Both the position numbers and the translations under genes were made by a program. Below are positions 23,614 to 33,005 of a DNA stretch of 64,000 nt, one piece after another. How positions within the stretch are numbered: the stretch's first letter is position 1; every line of letters begins with the position of its first letter. Source of the DNA: CAYFHQ01 sp964342805 (lineage in GTDB: Bacteria > Bacillota > Clostridia > Peptostreptococcales > Acidaminobacteraceae); contig CAYFHQ010000009.1 in the NCBI GenBank assembly GCA_964342805.1, positions 1-64,000 on the forward strand, read 5' to 3'. A model generated the notes under the pieces. It was not told where the DNA came from, made no database searches, and was given only the letters and a program-made list of their open reading frames with translations.

Positions 23614-23692
23614 AAAAAAAAATGCTTCAGGTCAATACCCGACTGGAACAATAGCATTTTACCCAGTCTTTTCCTGTATAAACACCTGAAGC
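23614..23692 (-). promoter_or_regulatory. Structured leader/terminator hairpin ahead of the osmoprotectant operon
   Basis: On the minus strand, GCTTCAGGT and ACCTGAAGC form a perfect 9-bp stem across 69 bases. Nested inside are ATAC/GTAT and GACTGG/CCAGTC stems with internal loops, followed by A and nine T. It is about 55 bases after DUF554 and 50 bases before the permease. It is either DUF554's terminator or an attenuator in the operon leader. The long internal loops are unusual for a plain terminator. Confidence 0.6.
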
Positions 23693-23746
23693 TTGATTTA
23701 AGTCTATGTAAGGCTTTGCAACCCTATCTTCCATGATTCTTTGGCC

Positions 23747-24430
23747 CTAGAACAAACTCAAGAGTCCATAGTACAACAAGGGCAAAAAGATGGCCGGGAT
23801 CATGTTGGCCACCCGAATTTTGGTGACGCCCATGACGTTGAGGCCTATCCCCATGATGATCATACCGCCAACAGCTGACATGTCGGCTATGGCCACCTCA
23901 GTGAGAATGTCCTTGACCCCCATGGACGCCAGGGCGATCAGGCCTTCATAGAGGGTTACGGGGATGGCTGAGGCGATTACCCCTATACCTAAGCTAGAGG
24001 CAAAAACAATGGCTGAAACACCATCCAAAATGGACTTGGTAAAGAGGGTAGAGTGGGTGCCTGTTAGGCCACTTTCCATGGCTCCAAGGATGGCCATGGC
24101 ACCGCTACAGTATATCACCGACGCCGTGACAAAACCCTTGGTAAAGCCTTGACCCGCCTTGCCCAGTCGCCTCTCCATGAGGTCGCCAACATGCTCTAGG
24201 CCCCCTTGGATATTCCACCATTCGCCCAGGACACTCCCTATGGCCATGGCACCGATCACAACAAGCAAGTCTGCAGACTTGAGGGCCGTTGACAAGCCGA
24301 TTACTATAACTGCCAGGCCTAGGCCCTGCATAACCGTTTCCTTATAACTTTCCTTTATGCCCTTTCGGAGCAATAAGCCGATCAAGCCACCCGCTATGAT
24401 GGCTAGACCGTTAACAATAGGTCCCAACAT
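23747..24430 (-). CDS. DUF554 integral membrane protein
   Basis: The 227-residue protein has about seven TM helices and the family's features: N-terminal LGPIVNGLAIIAGGLIGLLL, FVTASVIYCSGAMAILGAMESG, and C-terminal GGMIIMGIGLNVMGVTKIRVANMIPA. DUF554 (YdfK/YqgA) proteins are common in Firmicutes and of uncertain function, possibly transporters. It is followed by the structured hairpin at 23614-23692. Confidence 0.9.
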   Translation of the reverse strand: MLGPIVNGLAIIAGGLIGLLLRKGIKESYKETVMQGLGLAVIVIGLSTALKSADLLVVIGAMAIGSVLGEWWNIQGGLEHVGDLMERRLGKAGQGFTKGFVTASVIYCSGAMAILGAMESGLTGTHSTLFTKSILDGVSAIVFASSLGIGVIASAIPVTLYEGLIALASMGVKDILTEVAIADMSAVGGMIIMGIGLNVMGVTKIRVANMIPAIFLPLLYYGLLSLF

Positions 24431-24494
24431 GTGCCTTCTCCTTTGTTTTCATATTGCGACCAGTATATCACTCACCATGGCCCTCCGCCATACA

Positions 24495-25811
24495 TTAGGA
24501 CGGAATATCTTTATTCACAAATCGGTAGTAGGCAAGACCATGGAAAACCAGGGCGATTGCCAAGAGGACCAAGGCGTCTGAAATCCGCCCAGACCCCCGG
24601 GCTTGTATGGCTCCCCAATCCACATAGTGGAAGGGGCTCAACCGTCCCAACCAGGTCAGTTGGGGAGACACTTGAGAAATGGTGTCCACAAAGTATAGGC
24701 CCATGACGACACCCATGACCAGGCTGTTATGGCCCCTGGTGTTTTTTGAGTACTGGGATATGGCCATGGCAATGGCCGCAAAAGTCCACATGAGTAGAAT
24801 GCCAAAAAGGATCATATGGACCAGGACCACAGGATCATAGGTGATCAGTAGTTGGTTGATCTCCTCTTCCACCTGGGGATACGCCCCGGCCAACTTGCCC
24901 TTGTCCCCATGACTGGTCAATTGGCCAAGAAAGACTTGTGGGGTTTGGGAAAAGAGTTCTCCCCGGAAGGCAGGGTCCTCATAAAAGGAGGTCTTTAGGT
25001 TTTCAAACTCCGTCCGGGTGGCCTCCACTTCCGAAAGGAAGTTTTCCTTTTGGTCTTCTGGAATCTGAAAACGGTCCATCCAGGCCTGGGGGTTGTTGAG
25101 GACGTCTTGCAAGAGACCCTCAGGGTCTTCTAACATTTGCTCCATGAGGTCTTGGAGTTCTTTGTCGTCCATACCCATGTCTGTCAGTTGGTCCTGGGCG
25201 TCTGGAAGCTGGCCCTCAACCGTAGCCGCTACCCAACCCATGAGTAAGTCGTCGTTCCAGGTGAAGACCTGGTCCAGCTTGGAGGGGTGGGTCCGAACCG
25301 CTTGTTTCAGGGCTGTGAGAGGAGCTTCTTTTTCAACATAGCGGACAGAGGCTTGGGGGGTCAAGACCTGGAAGGCTGCAAAGGCCCCCAGGAGAACACA
25401 CAGGTTGACAATGACAATTTGGATCAGGAGGACACTATTTTTTTGAATGTAGATCATGCCCCGGTTGACAGGGCGGGTACGCAAAAACTCCAAGGTTCCG
25501 TCCCGCTGTTCTCCTGCCAGGAGCTGGACGGCCGAAGTCACTGCAAAGACTGACCCAATGAGGAGGAGATAGATCCCTGCATAGGTGGAGAAGTAGCCTT
25601 CTAAAGCGGTCAAGGCTGATACATCGGTGCTGATGGCCTTTAGCAGGGTCTTCATCATGGGAGAATTGAGTATGCCTTCAAAGGCATGCATATTTTCTGC
25701 AATCATGGGATAAAACATCATACCCAGGGCCACCAGACCCGTTAGGGTCAAGGACCATAGAAGGGTTGACCTGAGACTCCGTCTCCATTCCATTTTGAAC
25801 AAGTTTCCCAT
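24495..25811 (-). CDS. ABC-2 family exporter permease
   Basis: The 438-residue membrane protein has TM helices at about 18-38, 75-95, 120-145, 335-360, 370-390 and 415-430. Between helices three and four lies a long hydrophilic extracytoplasmic insert (about 155-325) that is Asp/Glu/Gln rich. It carries the ABC-2 signature EQRDGTLEFLRTRPVNR. It follows the ATPase gene by one base. Together with the TetR gene it forms a regulated efflux operon; the substrate is unknown. Confidence 0.82.
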   Translation of the reverse strand: MGNLFKMEWRRSLRSTLLWSLTLTGLVALGMMFYPMIAENMHAFEGILNSPMMKTLLKAISTDVSALTALEGYFSTYAGIYLLLIGSVFAVTSAVQLLAGEQRDGTLEFLRTRPVNRGMIYIQKNSVLLIQIVIVNLCVLLGAFAAFQVLTPQASVRYVEKEAPLTALKQAVRTHPSKLDQVFTWNDDLLMGWVAATVEGQLPDAQDQLTDMGMDDKELQDLMEQMLEDPEGLLQDVLNNPQAWMDRFQIPEDQKENFLSEVEATRTEFENLKTSFYEDPAFRGELFSQTPQVFLGQLTSHGDKGKLAGAYPQVEEEINQLLITYDPVVLVHMILFGILLMWTFAAIAMAISQYSKNTRGHNSLVMGVVMGLYFVDTISQVSPQLTWLGRLSPFHYVDWGAIQARGSGRISDALVLLAIALVFHGLAYYRFVNKDIPS

Positions 25812-25812
25812 C

Positions 25813-26715
25813 TTAGACCTCCTCTCCTGTCTCGTAGTAGTGCATGAATATATCTTCTAGGCTGGGTTCCGCCATGGAAAAATCGTCGATATCCAGGCTT
25901 GCCAGCTTGGAAAATAAGGCCTGTAATTGACCGGCATACTGGAAGGTGATCTTGTGGCCTTCCTGGTGTAAGTCGATCACGTCCTGGAGGCCTTCAAGGT
26001 CATTCCCCTGTGTTTGAGTTGACTGACCGCCAGTTGCCAGTCTCACGGTAACCTGTTTAAGGTGTTTCTTTCGTAACTCGTCCACTGGGGAGACTTCCAG
26101 GATTTCACCTTCCCGGATCACAGCAACGGTTTCACAAAACTGCTGGACCTCGCTCAGGGTATGGGAGGAGAAGAATACAGTCGTCCCCGCCTTGTTTTCC
26201 TCTTTGAGCAACTGGAAGAAACGGGCCTGCATGAGGGGATCAAGGCCGGTGGTAGGCTCGTCCAATATGAGGAGTTCTGGCCGGTGGAGGAGGGCTTGGA
26301 TAATCCCCACCTTTTTTCGATTACCAAAGGACAGATCCTCCACTGACTTGGTGGCGTCCAGGTCAAACCAGTCTATTAAGTACTTAAGCCGGTCTTGGTC
26401 CACCTTGCCATAGAAGCGACCGCTATACTCCAGGAGGTCCCTGCTATTCATCCGCTCATAGTAGGCCACCTCAGAGGGCAGGTAGCCAATGCGCTTGCGA
26501 ATGGCCTGTCCATGTTTAACCATGTCCTGGCCAAAAACCAGGCCTTGGCCAGAAGTGGGTTTCAAAAGACCCATCAGGGTCCGAATGGTTGTGGACTTCC
26601 CTGCCCCATTAGGTCCGATGAAGCCAAAAAGGGCCCCCTTTGGAACGGTTAAATTAACCCCTTCTATTCCTCGGTGGTTGCCATAGTATTTGGTTAGTTC
26701 CGTTAGCTCTATCAT
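25813..26715 (-). CDS. ABC exporter ATP-binding protein
   Basis: The 300-residue ATPase starts at the ATG at 26715, with AAAGGTGATGG before it. It shows Walker A GFIGPNGAGKSTTIR, a signature replaced by LSFGNRKKVGIIQA, Walker B LLILDEPTTGLD and the His of FFSSHTLSE. A C-terminal regulatory-type extension (about 215-300) is of the kind found in drug or antibiotic exporters. It starts 10 bases after the TetR stop codon, so it is in the same transcript. Confidence 0.9.
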   Translation of the reverse strand: MIELTELTKYYGNHRGIEGVNLTVPKGALFGFIGPNGAGKSTTIRTLMGLLKPTSGQGLVFGQDMVKHGQAIRKRIGYLPSEVAYYERMNSRDLLEYSGRFYGKVDQDRLKYLIDWFDLDATKSVEDLSFGNRKKVGIIQALLHRPELLILDEPTTGLDPLMQARFFQLLKEENKAGTTVFFSSHTLSEVQQFCETVAVIREGEILEVSPVDELRKKHLKQVTVRLATGGQSTQTQGNDLEGLQDVIDLHQEGHKITFQYAGQLQALFSKLASLDIDDFSMAEPSLEDIFMHYYETGEEV

Positions 26716-26725
26716 TCCATCACCT

Positions 26726-27358
26726 TTAATCCTGTCTTCCGGGTGGTTCTGACGACATGGGGCCAAACAAACGATCCACCATGGCCTCTATATGAAAATC
26801 CAGTACCTGGGGGTAGGCTTCTTGGCCGATTTCAGCCTCGTGGAGTTGGAGAAAGACCAGGCTGCGAAAGAGGCCGGCCAGGGTCTCTGGAGCCATCTTG
26901 GCCATGAGGCTGCCCGGTGGGGCCAACTGCTTTAATTGGTCAACAAAGTCAACGTCCTTCTGGATGTTATCTGCCTGCTTTTCCTTGGATATTTTCCGCC
27001 ATATCCTTTCCATCAAGCCCGGTTCCAGCGTTTGCCTTAGGATAGGCTCCTTGGCCATGACCTGGAACTGGGTCCGCCACATTTGCTTCATACGGTCTGC
27101 CATGGGCAGGCTGGCTTCCATGAGCTGGTTGGCGATTTGTCCATGCATGTGACTTTCAATGTGCTCAAGTATGGTGAGAAAGAGCTCCTCCTTGGAGCCA
27201 TAAAAGAGATAAAAAGACCCCTTTGCAATCCCCACAGCTTCTGTAATGTCCTGGACGGACGTCTTCCTAAAACCTTGAGTTTCGAAAAGTTGTTTGCCCT
27301 CCATACGTAGGGCCTTGTCTATATCTATTTTTTCTTGATCCGTAAATCCTTTGGGCAT
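26726..27358 (-). CDS. TetR family repressor of the adjacent ABC exporter
   Basis: The 210-residue protein has an N-terminal TetR HTH (about 10-60; QGFRKTSVQDITEAVGIAKGSFYLFYGSKEELF) and a helical ligand-binding domain. The ATG at 27358 is selected because AGGAGG lies 5-6 bases upstream. It heads the operon with the ATPase and permease genes. The inverted repeat at 27369-27395 just before the ribosome site is the obvious operator, so autorepression with release by a transported compound is likely. Confidence 0.92.
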   Translation of the reverse strand: MPKGFTDQEKIDIDKALRMEGKQLFETQGFRKTSVQDITEAVGIAKGSFYLFYGSKEELFLTILEHIESHMHGQIANQLMEASLPMADRMKQMWRTQFQVMAKEPILRQTLEPGLMERIWRKISKEKQADNIQKDVDFVDQLKQLAPPGSLMAKMAPETLAGLFRSLVFLQLHEAEIGQEAYPQVLDFHIEAMVDRLFGPMSSEPPGRQD

Positions 27359-27368
27359 GTTCACCTCC

Positions 27369-27395
27369 TGTGACCATTTTTATATTCTGGTCACA
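27369..27395. promoter_or_regulatory. Perfect inverted repeat, probable TetR operator
   Basis: TGTGACCA and TGGTCACA are perfect inverted 8-mers with an 11-base AT-rich spacer containing TATAAA-like sequence on the minus strand. The site overlaps the -10 region and abuts the ribosome site of the TetR gene. Confidence 0.78.
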
Positions 27396-27433
27396 TACAA
27401 CATATCACGCTTCTCTTTTTCTGTCAAAAACAT

Positions 27434-27473
27434 AAAAAACCCATGAATGATCCTTGTCTAAGGCACTCATGGG
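27434..27473 (-). terminator. Terminator of the PAS-GAF-GGDEF gene
   Basis: CCCATGA pairs with TCATGGG, with an inner CCTT/AAGG stem, followed on the minus strand by six T. Confidence 0.8.
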
Positions 27474-27486
27474 CATTGGGTTTGCT

Positions 27487-29352
27487 CTATTGATTCCCCT
27501 TTGGGGACTTTTGCTTTTTCATTAGGGTTTTATGGGCGTACATACGCTCGTCAGCCACCTTGGTGAGGTTTTTGAAATTCTGGGCATCGATTGGCCACTG
27601 GGCAATCCCATAGGAAAAACTAATGGGGTAGGGCTTTTCTTCCAGCAAAATGGGTGAAGCCTTAAAGGTGTCTAACATTTGGTTAAACCGTTGTTTGAGT
27701 TGGTCTGGATCGGCTTCTTCCATGATAACGACAAACTCGTCGCCCCCATAACGGCCAAAAATATCGGTGTCCCGAATGCTGGCCTGCATGGCCCGGGCAA
27801 ACTCCTTAATCAGGACGTCACCATTGGCATGGCCCAGGGTGTCATTGACCCGCTTGAGGTCATTCATATCAAACAAGGCCAGGGTCAGGGTACGGCCATA
27901 TCGGGTTGCTGACTTAAGCATACGGCCAGCCAGTTCCTCAAAATGTGCCCGGTTGAAAACCCCTGTTAGGCTATCATGCCTGGACAGGTAGACCACACGG
28001 TCATAAAGATGGCGCTTGGACAAGGCCATTTGCAGGTGCTCTCGCATGTACTCCGCCATCATAAGGTCGGTTTCGTCAAAGGAGTTCACCTGGGAGGAGT
28101 CTAAATTGAGTAGACCATATATTTCTCCCCCCACCTGTAAGGGTGCACAGAGGGAAGCTTTTAAGGCAAATCCTTCATGGGAATCCACCAGGTCTGGCAT
28201 GGTGGGCCGCAGCTTCTCTTGGAGGTCATTGATCATGATGGTCTGATCCATCTTCCCTTCGGTTTCATGCCAGAGGAAGGAGTCCTCCAGGTCCAACTCA
28301 AAGGTTTTGATTTCCTCGTCCACATAACCCCGCCAGGCCGCTGCTCTGAACTTGCCATCCTCGTCCTTTATGAGGACAGACCCATGGTCAGCCCCCTGGA
28401 CTGCTTCCAGGCCCATGCCAAGGATGTGGTTGTACAGAAGAACAGGGTCAATGTTTTCCATGGCCGAGTGGGTAATCCAGATCATGGATTGCTGAAGCTC
28501 ACTCATCCGTTCCAGGGTTGCCTTGTTTTCCTTTTCCTTGTTGATGTCTCTAAAGGTGCCCACAATCCCCTTGGGAGACCCGTCCAAGTTGTGGATCAGG
28601 GTCTTTGACGAAAAGATATGGTGGTCAGTTCCGTCATGGTGGCGCATGGTGGTCTCCGCTTGGATGATTTCACCAGAAGCCAGGAGGGCACTGTCGACCA
28701 CATGATAGGCACTGGCCAGGTCTTCTCTGAAGACTTCTTCCATGGTACGGCCAATCAACTCACTTCGTCGAAGGCCAAGGAACTTCAACATGGCTTCATT
28801 ACAGTGGATATATCGGTCATCCAGGTCCTTAAAAAAGATGGGGTCTGGTACTGCGTCAAATATTTCTTCGGTGAACTTCAGCTGTTCAGCAATCTCCCGG
28901 GTCTTTTCAGTCCATTCGGAAATGTCCTGGACCACACCATGGATTTGGGTCAACTTGCCCTTAAACATGCTGACAAATAAGCGCCGGACTTGGTGGTCCG
29001 GTGTCTCCATTTTGACCATGATCTTCTGGGTGGTGCCCTGCTTTAATACGCCAGCATAGGCTTCCATGACCAACTTTTGGTTGTGGGCGTCCAGGCGTTC
29101 AAAGATTTGCTGGTGAAGGGTGCCGTCGTCGTCAAAGGGTGTAAAACCAAAGAGTTTCATGGCATTCTTAGAAAAGCTAGACGTGTCTGTAGCCATGTCC
29201 CACTCCCAGGTGCCAGACTCCATTAAATTTTCAAATGTCTCCATAATGCGATCTTTTGACACCATGGACTCAGACATGTCCCTCCGGACACCACGTTTTT
29301 GGAATCCGAAACGTCTCTTATCGGGTTGTTTTTTACCACTTCGACCTCTCAT
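27487..29352 (-). CDS. PAS-PAS-GAF-GGDEF diguanylate cyclase
   Basis: The 621-residue soluble protein has two PAS domains (about 30-145 and 150-270; the second with FFKDLDDRYIHCNEAMLKFLG), a GAF domain (about 285-445) and a C-terminal GGDEF domain (about 455-615). The catalytic loop is intact (GRYGGDEFVVIME) and RDTD five residues before it matches the RxxD product-inhibition site, so it should make c-di-GMP and be feedback controlled. The ATG at 29352 has GGAGG six bases ahead; later in-frame ATGs are poorer. Signals sensed by the PAS/GAF domains are unknown. Confidence 0.93.
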   Translation of the reverse strand: MRGRSGKKQPDKRRFGFQKRGVRRDMSESMVSKDRIMETFENLMESGTWEWDMATDTSSFSKNAMKLFGFTPFDDDGTLHQQIFERLDAHNQKLVMEAYAGVLKQGTTQKIMVKMETPDHQVRRLFVSMFKGKLTQIHGVVQDISEWTEKTREIAEQLKFTEEIFDAVPDPIFFKDLDDRYIHCNEAMLKFLGLRRSELIGRTMEEVFREDLASAYHVVDSALLASGEIIQAETTMRHHDGTDHHIFSSKTLIHNLDGSPKGIVGTFRDINKEKENKATLERMSELQQSMIWITHSAMENIDPVLLYNHILGMGLEAVQGADHGSVLIKDEDGKFRAAAWRGYVDEEIKTFELDLEDSFLWHETEGKMDQTIMINDLQEKLRPTMPDLVDSHEGFALKASLCAPLQVGGEIYGLLNLDSSQVNSFDETDLMMAEYMREHLQMALSKRHLYDRVVYLSRHDSLTGVFNRAHFEELAGRMLKSATRYGRTLTLALFDMNDLKRVNDTLGHANGDVLIKEFARAMQASIRDTDIFGRYGGDEFVVIMEEADPDQLKQRFNQMLDTFKASPILLEEKPYPISFSYGIAQWPIDAQNFKNLTKVADERMYAHKTLMKKQKSPKGNQ

Positions 29353-29437
29353 CGGCTGCCTCCACACGTTTTATCACTTTATTGTATCGAATTTAGCTAC
29401 AAAGGTAAAACGAATTCACATTCCGACAATTTTTCCA

Positions 29438-31945
29438 CTATTTCTGTATGGTAGGTTCCACATTTCCAGTGAAGGTCACCTTGTCCTCATAGGGCTCTAG
29501 GGTTACCTTGTCAAACATGACTTCCGACTGGCCCGTAACATGGACCAAGCCTCGGTCGGGGAACATGGCGTAGGACCCACCTGCTATGCGGCTTTCTTCA
29601 AAAACAACACCCGTGCTATCTTGAAGTTCTAAGCCTGTACGACCGTTGCGGATCATGGCTGTGTTTTTGACGTAAATGTCCTTGCTGTCTTCAAAGCGAA
29701 GGGCATAGGTCTCACAATCAGAGATCAGAGACCCCGTAATGCGTACCCCTTCCGTCGACCGGCCTTGGAGTCCATACCAACCACAGCCAAATAATATGGA
29801 CTTGTCCATATGGAACTGGTTCACATTATCCAGGAGGATCACACCGTCCCTGCAAAAGAGGTTGAGGTGGCCCATGCGGACATTTTGGAGCATAACATTT
29901 TCGCTGTCCTTTAGGGTCAGCACCAGGCCATAGTCATTGGTGAGGATGTCTGACACATCGGCCCCTTGGATGAGGAGGTTTTTCACACCACTGATTTCGA
30001 TGCCTCCAAATTCACCGGGCTTGACGAAGTCTGTTTCAGGGATATAGGTGAAAACCAAGGAAGGAGCTTCCACAATAATGTGGGTGTCATTTCCAATGGC
30101 TTGTATAAAGTCTTCTGGGGTAGAGACCCGCTTTATCGTGTATCCTTCTGTGTCAAAGTCTCCACGGCTTTTCAAGAAGCTGCGTTCCACCAGTTGCTGC
30201 TGCTTTTCCTTGAGAGCTTGGATTTTGGGATCACTGTCCGAAAGGCCATAACCGTATTTTTGATAGACCTCATTGAGGTCTAGGTTCATGACCCCCTGGG
30301 CCTTCTTCACCGCAGCCAGGAACTCCCGTAGCATGGGCGTGAATGTCGCCCTTGGATAGGTTTCAATAGTTTGCTCATAGGCCTGAATCACTTCAGACCC
30401 CATAACACCATTAAAAAACTTAGGCGTATTGTCCAGTTCCATGTTGGGGTCAACAAAAAATCCTATGACCTGGTTGTAACGGTCCACAAAGGCCGGTGTC
30501 CCCCAATGTTCTGGATAGGAAGTGATCAACCGGTCCATTTGACCCAGGCGCTCACCAAAGGTATTCCAGCCCATGGCTAGGCCAGCGTCAACAAAGTAAA
30601 ATCCAATCTTTCTTTCTTCCCGCACTGCCTTGAGCCAAGCTAGGGTTGCCGGGTCGTCTGTCAAACGTTCCATGGCCTCATAAGCCCTAGGTGACACCAT
30701 ATAGGTTGGGTAGCCTTCGTCATAAAATAGCTGGATTCGGCCAATTTTCATCATTCTAGCAATGGCCTTTTCCTCGTCAGTGTAGGTGTCCCTGTAGAGC
30801 TGGGGCTCCAAGGTTTGGGTGTAGTCCTCAAACTCAAATAGGCCACCGAAAACCATGTCTAAGTCTGGTTGCTCCCAGGTCAAGCCATCCAGAAGACCTG
30901 CCTGCTTTTCCAGGAGTTGGCTCAAGGGCTGGATAAAGGCCGTCCCGTCTTCCCCATGGTAGTTTTTCATGGTAGTCGCCAGGCGTAAGCCATGGTTAAA
31001 GCCTTGTAAATCAAGGTCTGTAAACTGGTTTACGAAGTTCGTGTATACTCTTTCTATTCCTGCGTCAGTGGTGGCTCCATAGAGGTCTGTCAAGGCCCTT
31101 GCCATCATGACCTGGACTTGGCCTGAGGTCCGCGGATAGAGGAGTTTGAGGGTCTGGGAAGGCTTCACATACCTGGACACAAAGCCGTCGTATGGGATTT
31201 CTGACACGGTAGCTTTATCAACGACCAGGTCAAATCCCTGGCCATCCTGGTAGCCTATGTGGTTGGTTTCTTTGACAATCCCCTGTCCCACCTTCCACTG
31301 GGTGACTTGTCTAAAGCCCTTGCGCCACTGTGGAACAAGGTCTCCTTTGGCAACCATGGTCACTTCAATCTCGTCTGCTGTAATTTCTGTAATGGTTCCT
31401 TGGACGTCAATTAAGCCTGATAGGCTGGCGTCGTACCACTGGGTTGACCAAGTCTGCCCAACCACCAAGGGACCTTGGAGCCTGACCACCTGGTCTTGGT
31501 CCGTTAGCTTTTCCACAAGTTGGTCTGGACCCACGGCATAGACCTTGAGGAAACTGGTGTCTCCCCCTTCAGCGTCGGACATGTCTTCCACTTCACCTTC
31601 TATGAAGTAGGTCTTCACGCCGGTTTGCATATCTGTTTCCATGTTGACCAGGGTTTCCATCCGCTGATACTCCAGCATGCCCCTATAGGTCCAGGAATTG
31701 CCCACAGACAAGTCATAGAGGTCCGAGATTTGAAAGTCGGCCTGAGTGATGGTCGGCTGGGGCGCATCTTCTTCAGTGGGTGTTTCAGGGCTCGCTTCCC
31801 CTTGCTCCCCAGAATTTTCTGTAGTCTCTGTAACCGGGTCACTTGTCCCTGGATCATTTGTATTGGTATTTTCTTCTGGTGTACAGCCGGCCATAGCCAA
31901 CATTGCAAGGAGGAGGACCAGCCACCAGACAAAGGTCTTTTTCAT
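29438..31945 (-). CDS. Large lipoprotein with C-terminal right-handed beta-helix
   Basis: The 835-residue product starts at the ATG at 31945. A lipoprotein signal ends at LAMAGC (Cys near residue 20), followed by a Thr/Glu/Pro-rich spacer. The middle (about 75-620) holds a beta-rich then helical region I do not recognise. The C-terminal part (about 630-830) has parallel-beta-helix repeats (GGIEISGVKNLLIQG, LKDSENVMLQNVRMGHLNL, LRFEDSKDIYVKNTAMIRNG), the NosD/pectate-lyase-like fold that often binds or cleaves polysaccharide. No catalytic residues were identified. It stands alone. Confidence 0.8.
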   Translation of the reverse strand: MKKTFVWWLVLLLAMLAMAGCTPEENTNTNDPGTSDPVTETTENSGEQGEASPETPTEEDAPQPTITQADFQISDLYDLSVGNSWTYRGMLEYQRMETLVNMETDMQTGVKTYFIEGEVEDMSDAEGGDTSFLKVYAVGPDQLVEKLTDQDQVVRLQGPLVVGQTWSTQWYDASLSGLIDVQGTITEITADEIEVTMVAKGDLVPQWRKGFRQVTQWKVGQGIVKETNHIGYQDGQGFDLVVDKATVSEIPYDGFVSRYVKPSQTLKLLYPRTSGQVQVMMARALTDLYGATTDAGIERVYTNFVNQFTDLDLQGFNHGLRLATTMKNYHGEDGTAFIQPLSQLLEKQAGLLDGLTWEQPDLDMVFGGLFEFEDYTQTLEPQLYRDTYTDEEKAIARMMKIGRIQLFYDEGYPTYMVSPRAYEAMERLTDDPATLAWLKAVREERKIGFYFVDAGLAMGWNTFGERLGQMDRLITSYPEHWGTPAFVDRYNQVIGFFVDPNMELDNTPKFFNGVMGSEVIQAYEQTIETYPRATFTPMLREFLAAVKKAQGVMNLDLNEVYQKYGYGLSDSDPKIQALKEKQQQLVERSFLKSRGDFDTEGYTIKRVSTPEDFIQAIGNDTHIIVEAPSLVFTYIPETDFVKPGEFGGIEISGVKNLLIQGADVSDILTNDYGLVLTLKDSENVMLQNVRMGHLNLFCRDGVILLDNVNQFHMDKSILFGCGWYGLQGRSTEGVRITGSLISDCETYALRFEDSKDIYVKNTAMIRNGRTGLELQDSTGVVFEESRIAGGSYAMFPDRGLVHVTGQSEVMFDKVTLEPYEDKVTFTGNVEPTIQK

Positions 31946-32013
31946 ATTTTTGACACTTCCTTCCATTTTCTTTTACAGCTAGTATATCACACGTACATCA
32001 CCGGTAATTTAAA

Positions 32014-32055
32014 ATAAGCTTACAATCTGAAGGCATTTTCAAATCGTAAGCTTAT
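32014..32055 (-). terminator. Terminator after the EamA transporter
   Basis: ATAAGCTTAC and GTAAGCTTAT form a perfect 10-bp stem with inner partial pairing. The minus-strand T-run is TTTTAAATT, so it is moderate in strength. Confidence 0.6.
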
Positions 32056-32075
32056 GTTTTTCTCATTTTCATTTA

Positions 32076-32903
32076 TTATAGGTTTAAGAGGACCAGGGCA
32101 AGACAGGTGAAAACCAAGGCAAGTCCCGCCCGCCGGCTTAGGACTTCCTTGTAGATCAGGCGTCCCAAGAGAATAATTAAGGCCATGGACCCGGCGCTAT
32201 ATACGGGAAAGGCTACAGCGGTGGGCACTGTCACAAGGGCCTGGATTAAAAACCAGGAAGAAAAGAGGTTGGGGATGCCAACAGCCACCCCTGCCATAAG
32301 GTCTCTTGAGGACCAGGCCTCTGCCTTCCTTATGGCCATGATCAAGCTCAGAAGGCCCGCTGTGGCGAAAACCACCATGAGGAAACCAGCCTTGGCTTCT
32401 GCGCCCCCGAACTGTTGAAAGAGCTTGTTGGAGAACTCCGCTAACCCTCCGAATAAGAACAAGAGCAGGAGTCCGGCCTTCACCCTCTCCCCCTTTTGGA
32501 TGTTGCCACTCTGGACCATGACTATGGCCAAGAGGGCTAAAAGGATCCCAAGGGTTTGAAGGCCACTGGGCCATTCCTGCCAAATGATCAAGGACAGGAG
32601 CATGGGCATGAGTATGCCAAGCTTACCAAACATACCCGACAGGCCTGCCCCATAACGGTTGACAGAAATTTGGTACCAGACAAAACTCAGAAAGAAAAAG
32701 ATGCCTGCTGGTATGCCGATCCAAAGAACCCAGGCATTGAGGTTTTGAAATTGGCCACTGCCGCCTAGGGCTAGACTGACCAGGGTTGCAGTGGCATAGT
32801 TCATGGTCGTCACCACGTATCGATTCAATCGCTGGCCTTCAGTGTATTTGAAGATCAGGGCGATTGCAGCACTACAGACAATGGCGGTAAATAATGAAAA
32901 CAT
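32076..32903 (-). CDS. EamA/DMT superfamily transporter
   Basis: The 275-residue protein has ten predicted TM helices in two halves, the layout of drug/metabolite transporters: N-terminal IVCSAAIALIFKYTEG and the second repeat GLLLLFLFGGLAEFSNKLFQQ. GGAGG precedes the ATG. DMT proteins export amino acids, nucleosides or other metabolites; no substrate can be inferred from the neighbours. Confidence 0.88.
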   Translation of the reverse strand: MFSLFTAIVCSAAIALIFKYTEGQRLNRYVVTTMNYATATLVSLALGGSGQFQNLNAWVLWIGIPAGIFFFLSFVWYQISVNRYGAGLSGMFGKLGILMPMLLSLIIWQEWPSGLQTLGILLALLAIVMVQSGNIQKGERVKAGLLLLFLFGGLAEFSNKLFQQFGGAEAKAGFLMVVFATAGLLSLIMAIRKAEAWSSRDLMAGVAVGIPNLFSSWFLIQALVTVPTAVAFPVYSAGSMALIILLGRLIYKEVLSRRAGLALVFTCLALVLLNL

Positions 32904-33005
32904 GGATCCTCCAGGGGCTGACCTCCAGGTCGCTTGTGTACAAGTAATTGCTAGGAATAACCGTCATTGGTTGGTGTATATCCTTCTATGCCCGTGAAGA
33001 CTGGC

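Noticed and set aside
23614..23746. c-di-GMP-I riboswitch suggested by TTGCAAAGCC and nearby GGCCAAAG on the minus strand
   Set aside because: Only short fragments match; the conserved tetraloop and receptor segments of that aptamer are missing, so I call it a structured terminator/attenuator only.
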